From assembly GCF_004027225.2 (NCBI RefSeq), contig NC_044284.2:44626420-44690419 (forward strand): a stretch of DNA of 64,000 bases. Direction: 5' to 3'. The notes under the pieces are model-generated. The model was not told the DNA's origin and searched no databases. It worked only from the letters and a program-made list of their open reading frames with translations. Shown piece after piece: positions 13,439-24,860 of the stretch (its first letter is position 1; every line of letters begins with the position of its first letter). This DNA is from Strigops habroptila (taxonomy: Eukaryota > Chordata > Aves > Psittaciformes > Psittacidae). Position numbers and translations under genes: made by a program.

Positions 13439-13920
13439 TGCATTTCAAACAACTCAGATGAAAGTACAAATGCCCAAAAAGGCAGCAGGTGCTTAGAAAA
13501 AGCCTCAAAACCAACCCTTAAAATAACTACATACATACATAACTACTCTCCAGTGTCAGTTATGATCCCAAACAGCTCCTTCTGTCTCCCTGGAATAAGG
13601 CAGGCCATTCTTACAGCACTTAATTGGTTCTAAGGGTAACCAAGTCCAGCTGCTCTGTCTAGCAAAGCAGCACAGCTGCCTTCTCTCAGTCCAGAGGCGC
13701 CGAGGAGAGGGAAAAAAATGGAAAGTACCCACCACTTTAACAGCTCCATTCCCAGGGTCTCACAAACCTGACTAGAATCTGGATCAGAATTTTAAACAGA
13801 TCCTTTAAGAGCAGCAATCAGCTTCCTAGGCAACCAGGGTGGCCGCATAGCTGCGCTGCTTACATGGAGATAGGAGGAAAGGGAGGGGGTGAGGAAATAC
13901 ATATATATATATAATTGCCC

Positions 13921-16900
13921 TTATACGCTCACAGGAGGGTTTCCTAGTTCATAAATATTCTTGCTGCAATCTGTGATTTTAGTTAAATTCACACTAGCCT
14001 TGCCAAAGTGGTAGGCTGTAGAGTTATTCAGAGTGACAGCTTTTAGCCCTTCTGGTGAGTTGGGACGAGATGGTTGGATGCCAGCAAAACTTGCTTTAGA
14101 GTATCTGAATGTTTTGCAGCGCCTGAGGAATGCCCAGGTACCTTGCTGGGGAAGATTTCTGGACCTTCTGGTGGGTGGAACTAAAGAGTTGTCCATGAAG
14201 TTAAGTGAATTTTAAGCACATTATAATATTTCCTTGTTGCATTTAGTTCTCAGGGAAGCTGACAACTTTTAAAGTCTAATTAGGAAAACCTACCTAGAAA
14301 AAAAGCCCTTGGCACAGATGTTATCACTGCCAGCTTCCTTATTACCTCTTTCCCTGGTATGCTTCAAACCTGCTTATGAAGGACCCCAGCCAGACATGAA
14401 AAGGGATGGCTGTTCCTCGTTAGTCATTTTCCTTCTATTAAAACCAATACCAAGGGCACCCACATAGCAAATGCATGTCCCACACTGCTGTCCAAAATGT
14501 GAAAATGGGAAAAGCCTTGATATTCTTAATGGAGACACACAGAGAAGATCATGTTGACATAAAAATATTATTCATATTGCACCCTTTGTCACCAGGGAGG
14601 AAAAAAATTCATATGGAACAGGACATGTCAGTCTCCTTAACCTATAGTCAGTAACACTGGTTTGCATTAAAGCCAGCAGGTACAGGTGCATTCAACATAC
14701 TAACCTGATTTTCCATCAGGAAAGAATGTATACATGAATACAGATAACGTGGGTGGGTGAGCAGAAACAACATTCGAATAAGAATATTAAGTCATTGATA
14801 CTTGAAATATAAATAACACCACACAATTTAAGTATCTGAGTATCCTAGCTTCCTATTTTTGTGAACAAATCTATTGGCTGAGAATGCAAGACGTGTAGTC
14901 TGGAGCCATGTCCTAGTTTAAGTGAAGATAAATAGTACTGCAAGACCCACCTTCCCAAACTTTTAATCCTTACTGCTTACAATTAACACTGACTGACAGA
15001 TTGTGAATCAGCAGAAGGCTTCTTCTGCACGCGTACATGAACATACTGCTGTATCACATGAACTTCCAGTATCATAGAATCATAGAATCATGGAATGGTT
15101 TGGGTTGGAAGGGACCTTAAAGATCATCTAGTTCCACCCTCCCACCACGGGCAGGGATGCCTCACACTAGACCAGGTTGCTCCAAGCCCCATCCAACCTG
15201 GCCGTGAACAGTGCTGGGACGCAGCAGCCACAGCTTCTCTGGGCAACCTGTGCCGGTGTCTCACCACTCTCACAGGGAAGAACTTCTTCCTAATACCTAA
15301 ATCTCAATTGCTCCAAGGCAGGAACAGTAATGTACTAAGCAGGTACAAAGCCAGACTCTTCAATGTAATTTCTTTCTAACTGTATTCAATACTCATGTCT
15401 GGAATAGAGCTCATTTTCAGGGCTCGATGCTCCTGCATTAACATACAGAAGGCACTTTGCCAGTGTTGTAGGAGTAAATAAGGAAGCGGGTAGAATGTAG
15501 ACAGTGAATGAGTTGTGTAGTGTTTTCTTGGCGTGACAGAGGAAAAGCAGTCAATGTGGCTAAGCCAGACTTCTGTGTTTCCACACCCACATAGGGTGAG
15601 TATATCAAGTATTCATTTCCTCCTTACTACTTTAAGGTTTTTCAAATGAACAAAGCCAGTAACCTCAAGAGTAACTCCAGCCCTAGGAGAACTTGCTTTC
15701 AGACAAGGAATAGAAAAAGCTGTATTTTAATATTTGATTGAGCCTGGATGAGCCCACTGTGAACACCAACGATGAGCAGGCAAAAGACAGTATTCTGAGA
15801 AGAACTAGATAAGGAAACTGCAATTGTAGCACTGTCCGATTCCTTTCAGGCCATTTAAACTTCTCCTATTCTTACAGATCTTTGCCTAGTACATTCTGGG
15901 GACAAAAAAAATTCTCCATTTTAATCTATACTTATGAACTGTTTAGCCAGTTAATTCCTAATTCTTCCCTTGCCTTTGAGAGATATACTTTGAGAGATAT
16001 ATAAGAATACTTAGCTTTTCAACTTACGGTTTTCAGATACCGCACAGCTGAATCTTCAGGGATCAAAGCCAGAGCTTCATCAGAATTAGGTTTTGACAAT
16101 ACAACTGAAATAGAACAGAAACTGGGAAATAAATAGCAGCTGAAAATAAACATGCACACAGATGCATGGACTTTTAGGAAAGAATTTCTAGATTATAACA
16201 ACTTTACGTGAATCCTGAAGTGATGGGCCAGAGTGTTTTGCACTTCTTAGGCAGTTTGGAACAGGTGAGAAACTATCAAAACTATTACTCTCCCACATGT
16301 AAATCCCTAAGCCCATTTCTAACATGATTTTTCTTAGCAGAAAAAGAAAAAACATTATCAGGTCCAATCCTGACTAGTAAAGCCCTAGACAGATCTTTAC
16401 CTTTTTCTAGAACACAAAGCAGAATTGGCAGGTCCAAGAACCACTATTTGGCAAGGCATTTACAGTTTCTTACCATTCGAGTTTTGTTAACGAATTAGTA
16501 ATACATTAGTACAGCCTCATGGGTCATAAATATCCTTACTTTCCTGAACTCCAGGGCTATTTCTTGAAGTTGTCTCCATACTCCCTTTTTTAGTATCCTC
16601 ATCTTTCCTCTGAAAATACAATTTATTGGCACTTCTTACATAGGGGGATAGTTTCACTGCCTTCAGTACTGTTACCTACTTAACTCAGGTCTTTGAAATC
16701 CTAAAGTCAGTACCTTTGATCTTTGGTACACCCCATTCACACAGCTTCTGAACTGCAGTTGCATGCTGAGGGAATTGAAAGGGTGAGCTGTTCCCTGTTG
16801 GGCAGGGGCCTTGCCATCCAGGGCCAGCCCCAAAGCACCCAAGCAAGGGGAACAGGGCAGACCTGGAGGTGAGAGCCAGGTTCAAACCAGAGCCCAGATC

Positions 16901-18699
16901 GTCAGGTGAGTTCCTGGTGAGGAAGCAGGTCCCAGGTCAAGCCAGGAAGTAAATCCACAGGTCAGAATCAGACCAAGTGATTGACAGGCAGATCCACAGG
17001 ACAAGACATGCCCAAAGTCATGCCAGGGTCCAGATCAATGCGGTCCATGGCAAGGCAGAGCTATAGCTGAACTAGAGACCAGCACCCTAACAGCACAGTT
17101 CACACCAGGACTGAAGGTCATAGACTAAGCTTAAATGGGCTCCTATGCCCACAGGCAGGTGTTTGGATAGGGACACTGGGTGAGGCTGGTCAGGACCATT
17201 AAGGCCCTTCAGTGCGCTCAGGACCATAAGACATATCTCCTTCCTATACAAGCCTCTCGCAACATCTGTTGTTTACAGACATGCCCAGTGACACCCTCCT
17301 CAGTGAATTATGTTGTGTATTAATCAGTTCTTTTAATATTCTACAAATAGCATCACTGGCTCTCAAAAATCAGCTCTTACAAGATTTCTGTGTGGCGAAT
17401 ACAAACAAAAAAGGCAAAGGGTCAGGATACTAAGCTGATAGGTGATAGTAGGTCAGGAAAATGACACCTTTTCACAGCTGAAGATCCAGTACATGCAATG
17501 GAATGGCAACAAAATCTACTTCAGTGTGTATAACAATTGCTTGGAGAAAAAAAAAAGAAAAAGAAACTTTTGAAGTGCTCTGTAAAATGATAGATGCTAA
17601 AAAGGCTACCTGGAGGTTACCCTTTATTGCATATATAATATGGGGAAATGTAATACTTTTGTTTTCAGTATGTTAAAGACAGCATTCTTTTTTTAGGTTG
17701 AACAAACAAATAGGCTGTAGAGGTCACCCCGATCTAGCAAGAACACAGTCTGTCAGCATTCAGCGTTTATAAGGAGTGCCTGTCAGTGCTAGTATAGATC
17801 ATTTGTCATTGTCACTCTGAGAACTTATGGGTGGGTTGTGGGTTTTTGGTTTTGGTTTTTGGTTTGCTGTTTGTTGGTTTTTGTTTGCTTGTTTGTTTGC
17901 TTTTCCCCAGAAAAGCTGTGACTTCTTTGTCTTGTTAGTCTTTGCATACAGCTAACTAACATGTTTCAAGGGCAGGACAAGATCAAGAAAAGATAGGAGG
18001 ATATTGAGTCAGAAATGTGAGAGAGAGACAAATGAGTTGTGAGCTGTGTGATGATGAAAAAAGACCATTTGATAATAGTAACTGCAGAGAATAGCTAAAT
18101 AATACAAATCGTTTGATGAGCATCATTTTGCCCATAATGAAAAGAACTAACCAAGCAATGACCCGAATGCTTAGTAGCTCAAATATATGTCTGAAACCAA
18201 ACATATTCATATGAATGGAGCTGTCAGTAAGAAACTGATTAATCCCATGATCCCAAATGAAGAGTGAGCCAGCTGCAGCAGTCTTAACAGCTTCACTTTC
18301 AGATACAGGAGAGATAGGAAGGATTTTACTACTGCTACCCAGAAGAAGCTGCAGGTCCCCTTAAATATGAATTAGGGATCATACCTGAGGGATCTCAGGT
18401 TGCATTTAGGGACCAAGGTGTGAGGGATCTATCAAGCTACTTATTTGTGTATGGCATGGTAAGGAATACATGCCATGGACCTTTACCAACTGGACAGACA
18501 GGCAGTCTGTCACTTGTTCAGAGGTCTACAGTTTGGAATCTCCTGTAAATCTGCAAATTTCACAGTTTGGAACTTCCTCTCCACATCGGTGCTATGGGAG
18601 AACTAGGGTTTGGATCTTCATCCCAGCATCAAACATCTATGCACATTGTGAGCTGTAGACCAAGTGCGGAGAAAATAGAGCCACTTACCTCTCTCTCAT
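13921..18699 (-). CDS. Unidentified five-exon gene, 144-aa protein
   Basis: I do not recognise this protein. Exons are 18736-18689 (start ATG at 18699), 16765-16714, 16609-16540, 16104-16028 and 14145-13921 with TAA. Every acceptor is pyrimidine-rich or good (for example TGGTTTCCTGCAG, CAATTCCCTCAG, TATTTTCAG, CTATTTCAG, ATCTTCCCCAG). Donors are GTAAGT, GTACTG, GTAAGG and GTAAGT. All four junctions keep one open frame, and TAA TGA stand in frame just before the ATG, fixing the N-terminus. The protein is basic and Ser/Asn/Lys-rich. It starts MRESMQLQFRSCVNGVYQRS, includes IVLSKPNSDEALALIPEDSA in exon 4 and ends NIYELGNPPVSV; no signal peptide, membrane segment or known domain is visible. The strong acceptor of the first listed exon implies at least one further 5' UTR exon. 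Introns hold a CR1 fragment and another repeat. AATAAA lies at 13438-13433. Alternatives are a long non-coding RNA or a known gene whose ortholog I fail to recall. Confidence 0.6.
15070..15305 (-). mobile_element. CR1 LINE 3'-end fragment (antisense)
   Basis: The sequence begins ATCATAGAATCATAGAATCA and continues TGGTTTGGGTTGGAAGGGAC, the reverse complement of the CR1 3' terminus. It runs through the 3' UTR to the end of ORF2 (GAAGAACTTCTTCCTAA). It sits in the last intron of the 144-aa gene. Confidence 0.9.
16796..17230. repeat. Probable old interspersed repeat, family not assigned
   Basis: About 430 bases with a composition unlike its AT-rich surroundings, rich in recurring CAGGTC, CCAGGTC and CAGATC words. 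It lies in the first coding intron of the 144-aa gene. I read it as a decayed dispersed repeat; a local GC-rich non-repeat is possible. Confidence 0.4.
17830..17906 (+). repeat. (GTTT)n-like simple repeat
   Basis: A G/T-only stretch built of GGTTTTT, GTTTG and TTTGCTTG units with no long perfect period. Confidence 0.85.
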
Positions 18700-18736
18700 T
18701 GACAGTCATTAAAGTGAGCTCTGGTTGCTTTCACAG

Positions 18737-21704
18737 CTGCAGGAAACCAGGGGACTATTTTTCCTTCAAGTGAAAAGAGTTTTTTGAGAGTTTCATTATC
18801 CTTCCCACTTTCAATAGTTTGATATTCCTTTCCAGAAGCTTGAAAATAGTATTAGCCACTGAAATTTGTCCTTTTTTTTTCTCAAAACCTGATGTTCTAA
18901 AATTGAATTTGAAACAGTCTTTAAGTGATTCCCCCCACCCCACCCTGTATTCAATGGCAGTCTTAGTAGATTCTTAGACCTTTTAAAGTAGCCTACATTG
19001 GTTGTGCTTATTTTGTAGGCTGATTTCAGATACACAAAAGGATTCTGCCACCTCCTCAGTGACCTCGGTGGGGTTATTTCAGGTTTACATCAGCATGACT
19101 AAGAGGAGGAGAATTAGCCCTTTTAAAAAGTCAGATAGCAATGAATGCCTCTTGCCCACAGTCAAGTGCAAGTTCTGAAAGAGGAAAGCATTCTTACATT
19201 TAATACATATTTGAGTTCCACTGAACTGCTGCTAATATTAGGTATGTGTTTAAAGACTATTAAAAAAGCAAAACAAAACAAATTTCCTTTAAATTGGCGC
19301 AGGTACAAAGCAAGCTGCCTGTTGCATTGTGCTCTTAGCTACAGTGGTGTCGGATTTACTTCACTTTCCCGCATGAGAAGTAAAATCAAGCCAGATGGGA
19401 ATTATGAAGAAGAGCTGAGGTGTCTCAAAGGAGCAATCAAAACCAGACAGCAAACTATGCCAGGTAACTCAGGTAAATCCTTTTAAGGCTTTATGCCACT
19501 TTAGGAGGGACCATGTGCAATTGGAAAGAAGGACAACTAAAACCAGATCTACACAGGGTGTGCTATGAAACTTAAATGTTTCTTTTTCTGGCTGCTGCCC
19601 ATACCTAAAAAAGTAAAACCACTGTATAAGTCTCAGCCAGGATTATGGGTTAAACCTGTGAGTGAAGCGAGACTGTATTGTTTGTATGTGTTTGTTTATT
19701 GATATCTTGCACAAGGAGTGAATGCTTGTTTCTTAGCAGATTATACAGCAACCTGTGTTTCTGTAATGGTACTGTCTAAAGTTTAGAGGCCCCTATTTAT
19801 AATGCTTTGAAAGTATGTTTTCTTCTGTATTTTTTCTACTCTGGTAGATTAGAAATCCCCTGCAAAATTTTTAACTGTAGATATAGTAAGCATTCAAACT
19901 CTTACACTGAATAATCTATTGATTAAATGTAGTAGCCTTCAGCCTTTTAAGAGCTTTCTCATTGAAAATGGTAAGTAGGCAGCAGAATTCATAAAAGATA
20001 TCTTTAGAAAAAGAAATCTGGCACCATCAGTCTTGAGCATATTTGTTCCCCTCTCTCACGTATGTAGTTGCTTACTCCTATAACAAACGTGCAGTTCATA
20101 GTCTAGTCAGTACAGGGTTTGATAGACTATAGGCTCTTGTGATATTGGTTCTCATTATATGATCTTTAAGACCTAATTCATCACAGCACTTGTCACAGTA
20201 GGTAGTACTGTGTTAAAGCCTGTTTTGTTCTGAGCCAATAGATAGGTGGCATATTAAACCACATATAGATGACAAAGCTAATTTAACACCCTGGATGCTT
20301 AAACAAATAAGCTTATTAAAAGAGTGATTTTGTGTGTCGTTGCTACCACTGATGTATAAAAAATGACAGTTTTCCTCTCCAGTTTTAAAGTTAAACATTT
20401 CAGTTCTGAACAAAGGAGATGGGTAAACAAGTGGCTTTGAGGACAGGAGGAAAATATTGTTATTCTTTGCAATGAATGCTTTAAAGCGTGAAAGCAGAAT
20501 ACTCTGCATTGTATCTAAGATACTGCTGTCTCCCTAGGGCACAAAGGGATGGCACATGGGCTCACACAACTTTGACTGCAGCAAAGTAGGAGGGATCCCA
20601 GCAGTGTTCCCATGGAGCTTTCATTAGAAATGGAGTCTCATGGTGTGTTTAATCTCATCCCCTGAAAGACTTTGCTATGTGTCATTTGGCAGCAGTGCAT
20701 GAAAATTAGAATAGCAGTCTGGCAAAGCAGGTTTAAAGTTGCACAATTTAGTGTAAACCAGCACCCCACATCCCTAAAAAAAAAAATCCTAAGAGAAATT
20801 GAAGACGACTCAGGCTTCAATCCACTAAATATAAAGAGTCTGAATTATGATGCCTCTGCCTTTTCTCAGCATATCATTGTTGTTACAGGACAAACTCCTG
20901 TTGGAGTTGCAGCCCGTATGTCACATGTGATTATGTCCTGTTCTGTCCTTCAAAGTCAACAGAATGTAGGCGCAAAGGCATTCATTACTGAGCACCCTAA
21001 TAAAACACAGATGAAACTTCATACTCGAATGAGCTGAAAGAGTAGTTGTATATTGAGGAGTTTCTTGCCTGGAGAGAAAGAGACAACTTCATTGTGTGCC
21101 TGCTCTGAAAATCTGAAAAAGATCAGGTCAGACACATCTGCCCACAGGGTTACTGTTTTATCTTATATGATCCCAGGTTGTGCCTCCGAAACAGTTGTTA
21201 AACAAATTTTCTCTCCAAAAAGACAGCAAAAGGTAACAAAAGACTGCACTTAGTATTTCAGCCTTGCCTCTAATTATTTCAGTTTCTCTCTGTATGTTTC
21301 TTTCTTCTGATGCAGGTTAAAGGTATAGCAGATAAATTATTTTTTAACCCAGAATCCTACAGGGTTATCAAACTCCCCATACCTATGTCATCTTGCAGAA
21401 TTTTATCTTCATGTAATTTGTGAAGGGATGAAGAGCAGAAGTATTACTTAACATCAAATGTGGATTGGTTCGACTACTTCTCGTAGTTAGAATATTATAA
21501 GAAAAGAATTTAACTCAGTCTTTTATTCCTGTATATTTTAAACATCTTTTAATACATTATCCAGTCTGGTACCATACAGGCTTTTAACTTGAAGGCTTTT
21601 CAAATACAAGTGATAGCAAACATGTTTCAGATTTATAATTGCTTTCTCTTCTTTGTCAAAACCAGTGACAGAACACAAGTTGCCTTTCCAATAATGCTTA
21701 TATT
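18737..21704. other. Upstream flank of the 144-aa gene, no exon assigned
   Basis: It must contain, or be spanned by, the missing 5' UTR exon and promoter of the 144-aa gene. No CpG island, clear TATA box or paired splice sites were found. Confidence 0.4.
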
Positions 21705-22912
21705 AAAATGTGCAGCCCTTCAGGAACAGACTGCTCCAGTGCGGGTCCCTGCGGGGTCACCAGTCCTGCAGCAAACCTGCTCCAGTGTGGGCTCCTCTCT
21801 CTCTATATGAGTCCACAATGCAGGCTTCCCACAAGGTCACAGTGTCCTTTGGGCACCCACCTGTTCCAGTGTGGGGTCCTCCCCAGGCTGCAGGTGGATA
21901 TGTGCTCCGTCATGGACCTCCATGGGCTGCAGCCTGCCTCGCCATGGACTGCACCACGGGCTGCGTGGGAATCTCTGCTCTGGTGCCTGGAGCACCTTCT
22001 ACCCTCCTTCTGTACTGGCTGTGGTGTCTGCAGAGTTGTTTCTCTCACATGGTGGTCTCACTCCTTTTACACAGTAAAAATTACACAGTAATTATACAGT
22101 AATTACATAGTAATTTTCCCCTGTCCTGGTTTTAGCTGGGATAGAGTTAATTTTCTTCCTAGTAGCTGGTGCAGCGCTGTGTTTTGGCTTTAGTTTGAGA
22201 ACAATGCTGATAACAAGCCAATGTTTTAGTTACTGCTCAGTAGCACTTACCCTTATCAAGGACTTTTCAGTCTCTCATGCTCAGCCAGTGAGGAGGGGCA
22301 CAAGAAGCTGGGAGGAAGCAGAGACATGACACCTGACCCAAACAAGCCAAAGGGGTATTCCATACCACACCACATGCTCGGCATAGAAACTGGAAGGGAC
22401 CAATCGCTGCTTGGATCAGGCTGGGCATCAGTTAGCAGGTGGTGAGCAACTGTGTTGAATTGCATTGTGCATCACTGTTGTTTAATTTTTTTTTCCTTTT
22501 TAGTTTTATCTCTCTCTCTCCTTGTTATTTCCATTATTATTAGTAGTATTATATTGTACTTTATTTTAGTTATTAAACTGTTCTTATATCAACCTGTGGG
22601 TTTTACATTCTTTTGATTCTCCTCCTCATACTGCCCAGGGGAAGGGGGGTGGGGCTTTAAAGGGGATTGTGAGAGATCAGCTGTGTGGTACTTAGTTGGC
22701 AGCTGGGTTTAAACTATGACACCCCTTTCTTGAATATGTTATCTCAGAGGCACTAACACCACAGCTGATGGGCTCAGCCTTGGCCAGCAGCGGGTTCACC
22801 TTAGAGCCAGCATTGGCTTTATTGGACATGGGGGAAGCATCTAGCAGCTTCTCACAGAAGCCACCCCTGTAGCCCCCCTGCTACCAAATCCTTGCCATGC
22901 AAACCCAATACA
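21705..22912 (+). mobile_element. Degraded avian interspersed repeat split by an LTR
   Basis: Two blocks, 21705-22121 and 22722-22912, belong together. The left holds ATGGACCTCCATGGGCTGCA-type sequence and an ACAGTAATTA tandem. The right holds CTGATGGGCTCAGCCTTGGC and ends CATGCAAACCCAATACAC. From memory this matches a dispersed bird repeat associated with LTR elements. The 600-base LTR at 22122-22721 separates the halves, so this repeat is the older insertion. The overlapping open frames of 60-130 codons here are not genes. Confidence 0.6.
22122..22721 (+). mobile_element. Solo LTR of an avian endogenous retrovirus-like element (ERVL-type)
   Basis: The element runs from TGTCCTGGTTTTAGCTGGGA to AAACTATGACA, with TG…CA termini. 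It is flanked by a matching 4-base CCCC at 22118-22121 and 22722-22725 as a short target duplication. Its interior has a recognisable R/U5-like stretch (poly-T, TTATTAAACTG, then AACCTGTGGGTTTTAC). No internal coding region follows, so it is a solo LTR left by recombination. Class assignment (ERVL-like) is from memory of common bird LTRs. Confidence 0.75.
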
Positions 22913-23689
22913 CAGTCTTTATCCATTATGAATATGATAGGTATTAAAAGAAATTGGTAACTCCATCAGCAGCTGTCAGGTTTCAGGAGCCATTGTGTTT
23001 ACTATTTTACTTCTGGGAAAAATAGAGGAAATGCTATGTCTTACTTCCCCAAAGTGGTAAAAGACAAGGTAAAACTCCTTAATATCAGGCACATGTAGGC
23101 TGGCTGCAGTTGAACAGTTTAATAGCAACAGACAGAAGCAGACAAGATATGTCTATACAGCAAAACAGGGATATCATTACATTGGCACTTACCTTGCTGG
23201 CTTTGCTAATGCTTGCCATGGAGATGTGGCAGCCAGCTCTGACAATAGCAAGCTCTAATATGGCTGCTATTCTGTGCTGGAGACCATGCCACCAAATTTC
23301 TGCTGCAGTCTTACAGTTGCTAGCTAAATTAAAGTTATCATGGATATAGCAATCATGCTGTGACCACTGTAATATATTTTATTGCACTCTGGAAGTATGT
23401 GCAGAGAAAATAACCTAGTACAAACGGCCCCATCCACTGAATACTGCCCTAGACTTGATCTGCCAAAACTCCAAATTGAGTGCTTTGAATATTATCTGAA
23501 AAAAACCCATGTATATTGCCTGAGCTTTCAGTAATGTCTATAATAAAGGACACAGAGGGAAAGGTAGATTTGATTAGAAGTCCTCTCTGGTAATTGTCGG
23601 TTTACACTTTTGTGGCGGAATCAAAACTTAAATTGCTAAAAGCACATACCCAGGACAAGTGCTTCGATAATACCTATTTATACAAAGTC

Positions 23690-24215
23690 TACCTGGCAGT
23701 CAGCAACTACTGGTGTCTGTCAGGGATCAGTACTGTCTAATGTCTTCATTAATGATTTAGATGATGGGACAGAGTGCATTCTCAGCAAATTTGCAGACAA
23801 CACAAAATTGGGAGGATGGGTCCACATGCTGGATGGCAGGGCTGCTCATCAGAGGGACCTGAAAAGGCTGGAGAAATGGGCTGACAGGAAGTTTGAAGAG
23901 TACAACAGAAGCAAATTCCTGCATCTGGGATGGAATGACCCCTTGCAACCCAGACAGGCTGGGGCCACCTGTCTGGGAAGCAACTCTGCAGGAAAAGATC
24001 TGAAGGTCCAGGTAGGCAAGTTCACATGAATCAGCAGCGTACCCTGGAATCAAAGGAGGCTAGCTTCAACCTGGACTGTATTAATGTAGCCAGCAGGTCA
24101 AGGGAAGGATCGTTCCCTCTATTTGGCACTTGTGCACATGGCTGGAAAATAACAGTCAGAAAAGCGAACTAAGGAACTGTGAGTCTGTTAGTCTATCTTC
24201 AACAGGTTTTGAGAC
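23690..24215 (+). mobile_element. CR1 ORF2 fragment (reverse-transcriptase end)
   Basis: Plus-strand translation, with interruptions, gives the CR1 ORF2 series GVCQGSVL, NDLDDGTE, LSKFADNTKLGG, DLKRLEKWAD and FLHLGWNDP, followed by DNA resembling the region before the CR1 3' UTR (AGCAGGTCAAGGGAAGGATC). Both element ends are missing and the frame is decayed. Confidence 0.85.
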
Positions 24216-24639
24216 TTCAGGATACATTTTAAAGGCAAGAAATACTGAAGACAATGTGATGAATGGACATGGAGATAATATCCTATATCAAATTACCAGC
24301 AGCACATCCTTCAGATCATACCAGTATCTTCTTTGATAAGGAATTCCAGGTAGCTTAGATCTGCTGTGTTTAAATAGCACTTTAAGATTTTGAGTCTGAG
24401 GAAAACGTCTAGTGCAATAAGTGTAAACCAGCAGGGATCTGATTAAACTAAAGAACTGATAATTTTTGCCAAAAAGAGAGGGCTGAAAACAGGTTCCTAA
24501 CTGATCTTTTCATGGTCTGAAATTGGGACTGCCTCTCTCTTCAATGTTTAATTTTGCCATTGCCATTAAAAAGATGCAGGAGGTATTATTTGTCAAAGAG
24601 CCGCCATATTATGGGCCATGTTATCAATATCAGAGAGGG

Positions 24640-24860
24640 CTGAAATAACCTACAGGATGAAATAAAAGATCTTGGGGCTGACAGAATAGGAACTGGATGA
24701 TAATTAATTGCACAGCATGCAAAGCCATGTATTTAAGGAATTGCAGCCAGCTGGAAATGACTAAGGAAAAAGATCTGGACACACTGGCAAATCACTCGCA
24801 CTCTGTGTGGTGAGTCAAAGGGGTATGATGCAGCTGCACAAAGAAATACAATTCAACAAA
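24640..24860 (+). mobile_element. Possible very old CR1 fragment
   Basis: Words such as AATTGCACAGCATGCAAAGCCATG, AAAAAGATCTGGACACACTGG and CACTCTGTGTGG follow the order of the CR1 segment that precedes the 3' UTR, but divergence is high. Assignment rests on word order only. Confidence 0.35.

Noticed and set aside
21708..22102. Overlapping plus-strand frames of 127 and 130 codons.
   Set aside because: They lie within the older interspersed repeat.
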